A stretch of DNA of 7,681 nucleotides, from positions 1 through 7,681 of the forward strand of contig DCTF01000002.1 of assembly GCA_002329225.1 (NCBI GenBank), given 5' to 3'. Position numbers and translations under genes: made by a program. This document shows positions 6,821-7,681 of the stretch, in pieces. How positions within the stretch are numbered: position 1 is the stretch's first letter; each line of letters starts with the position of its first letter. The stretch is from Ruminococcaceae bacterium UBA1447. GTDB taxonomy: Bacteria; Bacillota; Clostridia; Oscillospirales; Acutalibacteraceae. The notes beneath the pieces were generated by a model. It ran no database searches. It saw only the letters and a list, made by a program, of their open reading frames with translations, and was not told the origin of the DNA.

Positions 6821-7681
6821 ATGATTTATAAGGATTTGGCTAAACTTGAACTGCCGCCCATACTAAAGCCCGGTTCGGAGGCAAAAGACTGGCCGCAAAG
6901 GCGCAAAGAACTCATCGAACTTTTTTCAAGAGAAGAATACGGGTTTTCACCGCCGCCCCCCTCTTTTACCGGTTCAAAGGTTTTAAAATCGGAGACGGGG
7001 AACTCCTGGGCGGGTAAGGCGGAATACCGGGAGGTGGAATTGACCGTTCCCACACCTAAGGGGGATTTTTCCTTCCCGGTGGATTTTGTGCTCCCCTATA
7101 GCGAAAATGTACCGCTGATAATCTATCTTTCTTTCACAAAGTACCCGATCGGCAAGTATTGCCCCATTGAAGAACTTATTGACGGCGGGTACGCTCTGGC
7201 AACTTTTTGTTATGACGATGTGACCGAGGATAAAGAAGACGATTTTTCTTCCGGTTTAGCCGCCATGTTTGAAAGAAGAAATGACGGCACTGATTGGGGA
7301 AAAATCTCCATGTGGGCTTGGGCGGCAAGCCGGGTTATGGACTATGCTCTTACCTTGGACAGTATAGACAAAAAACGGATTTTTTGTGCAGGGCACTCCC
7401 GTCTGGGTAAAACCGCCCTTTGGTGCGGCGCTCAGGATGAACGCTTTGCCGCCGCGGTTTCCAACAATTCGGGTTGCAGCGGGGCGGCTGTTACACGGAA
7501 AAAAACGGGGGAGAGAGTGGAACATATTACAGAGAGCTTCCCCTATTGGTTTTGCGAAAATTATAAAAAATATATAGGTAAGGAAGAAACAATGCCCTTT
7601 GACCAGCACCAACTTGTTGCGCTTTTAGCGCCGAGACCGGTCTATGTGGCAAGTGCGTCCGAGGACCTCTGGGCGGGGCCC
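6821..7681 (+). CDS. Glucuronoyl-esterase-like (CE15 type) alpha/beta hydrolase, 3' end outside window
   Basis: An uninterrupted frame of 287 codons runs off the right edge. It has the hallmarks of bacterial CE15-like carbohydrate esterases: WGKISMWAWAASRVMDYAL at 159-177, the nucleophile elbow AGHSRLGKTALW with S193, a NNSGCSGAA segment at 215-223, FPYWF at 240-244, and PFDQHQLVALLAPRPVYVASASEDLWAGP at 259-287. Characterised relatives cleave the ester between glucuronic acid and lignin or alcohols, usually outside the cell. Here there is no signal peptide, so action on an imported uronic-acid ester or another sugar ester is more likely. The catalytic His expected further downstream is not visible. 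At the position of the fungal catalytic Glu, 23 residues after Ser, there is Asn216; E281 or D282 may serve instead, as in some bacterial relatives. Family assignment is good, substrate is inferred. Confidence 0.87.
   Translation, partial: MIYKDLAKLELPPILKPGSEAKDWPQRRKELIELFSREEYGFSPPPPSFTGSKVLKSETGNSWAGKAEYREVELTVPTPKGDFSFPVDFVLPYSENVPLIIYLSFTKYPIGKYCPIEELIDGGYALATFCYDDVTEDKEDDFSSGLAAMFERRNDGTDWGKISMWAWAASRVMDYALTLDSIDKKRIFCAGHSRLGKTALWCGAQDERFAAAVSNNSGCSGAAVTRKKTGERVEHITESFPYWFCENYKKYIGKEETMPFDQHQLVALLAPRPVYVASASEDLWAGP

Noticed and set aside
6826..7612. Minus-strand frames of 75 and 118 codons and a plus-strand frame of 63 codons within the esterase gene
   Set aside because: They conflict with a clear CE15-like frame that is open from 6821 to the window edge.

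Overview
The window looks like chromosomal DNA from a Gram-positive anaerobe, most likely a gut-type member of the Clostridia (Bacillota). This rests on strong purine-rich Shine-Dalgarno sites, moderate GC content judged by eye, many small Clostridia-like intergenic gaps, and the families present. No rRNA, tRNA, phage, insertion sequence or CRISPR was seen, so the taxonomic call is an inference from style rather than a marker gene.

Layout. Positions 3-158 hold the 3' end of a membrane protein gene. It is followed on the same strand by a membrane-anchored endonuclease/exonuclease/phosphatase (EEP) fold hydrolase (211-1284) and, 20 bases later, a calcineurin-like metallophosphoesterase (1305-2672). 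After a 119-base gap with a plausible promoter comes a large cytoplasmic GH38 alpha-mannosidase (2792-6064). A strong hairpin terminator at 6080-6111 is shared with a convergent GNAT acetyltransferase on the minus strand (6142-6696). A 124-base divergent promoter region then leads to a glucuronoyl-esterase-like (CE15 type) alpha/beta hydrolase (6821 to the window end). That gene is cut off at the right edge and its last part is not visible.

How the genes may work together. The clear theme is breakdown of carbohydrates and their ester or phosphate decorations. The mannosidase would trim alpha-linked mannose from imported oligosaccharides. The CE15-like enzyme would cleave an ester linked to a uronic acid or similar sugar. 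The two phosphoesterases form a likely operon upstream of the mannosidase. A link such as removing phosphate from mannosyl glycans is possible but is only inferred from gene order.

I did not find a clearly new system. The items most worth a second look are departures from family consensus: the metallophosphoesterase lacks the usual Asn of its GNHD motif, and the CE15-like protein has Asn where fungal relatives have the catalytic Glu and lacks any export signal.
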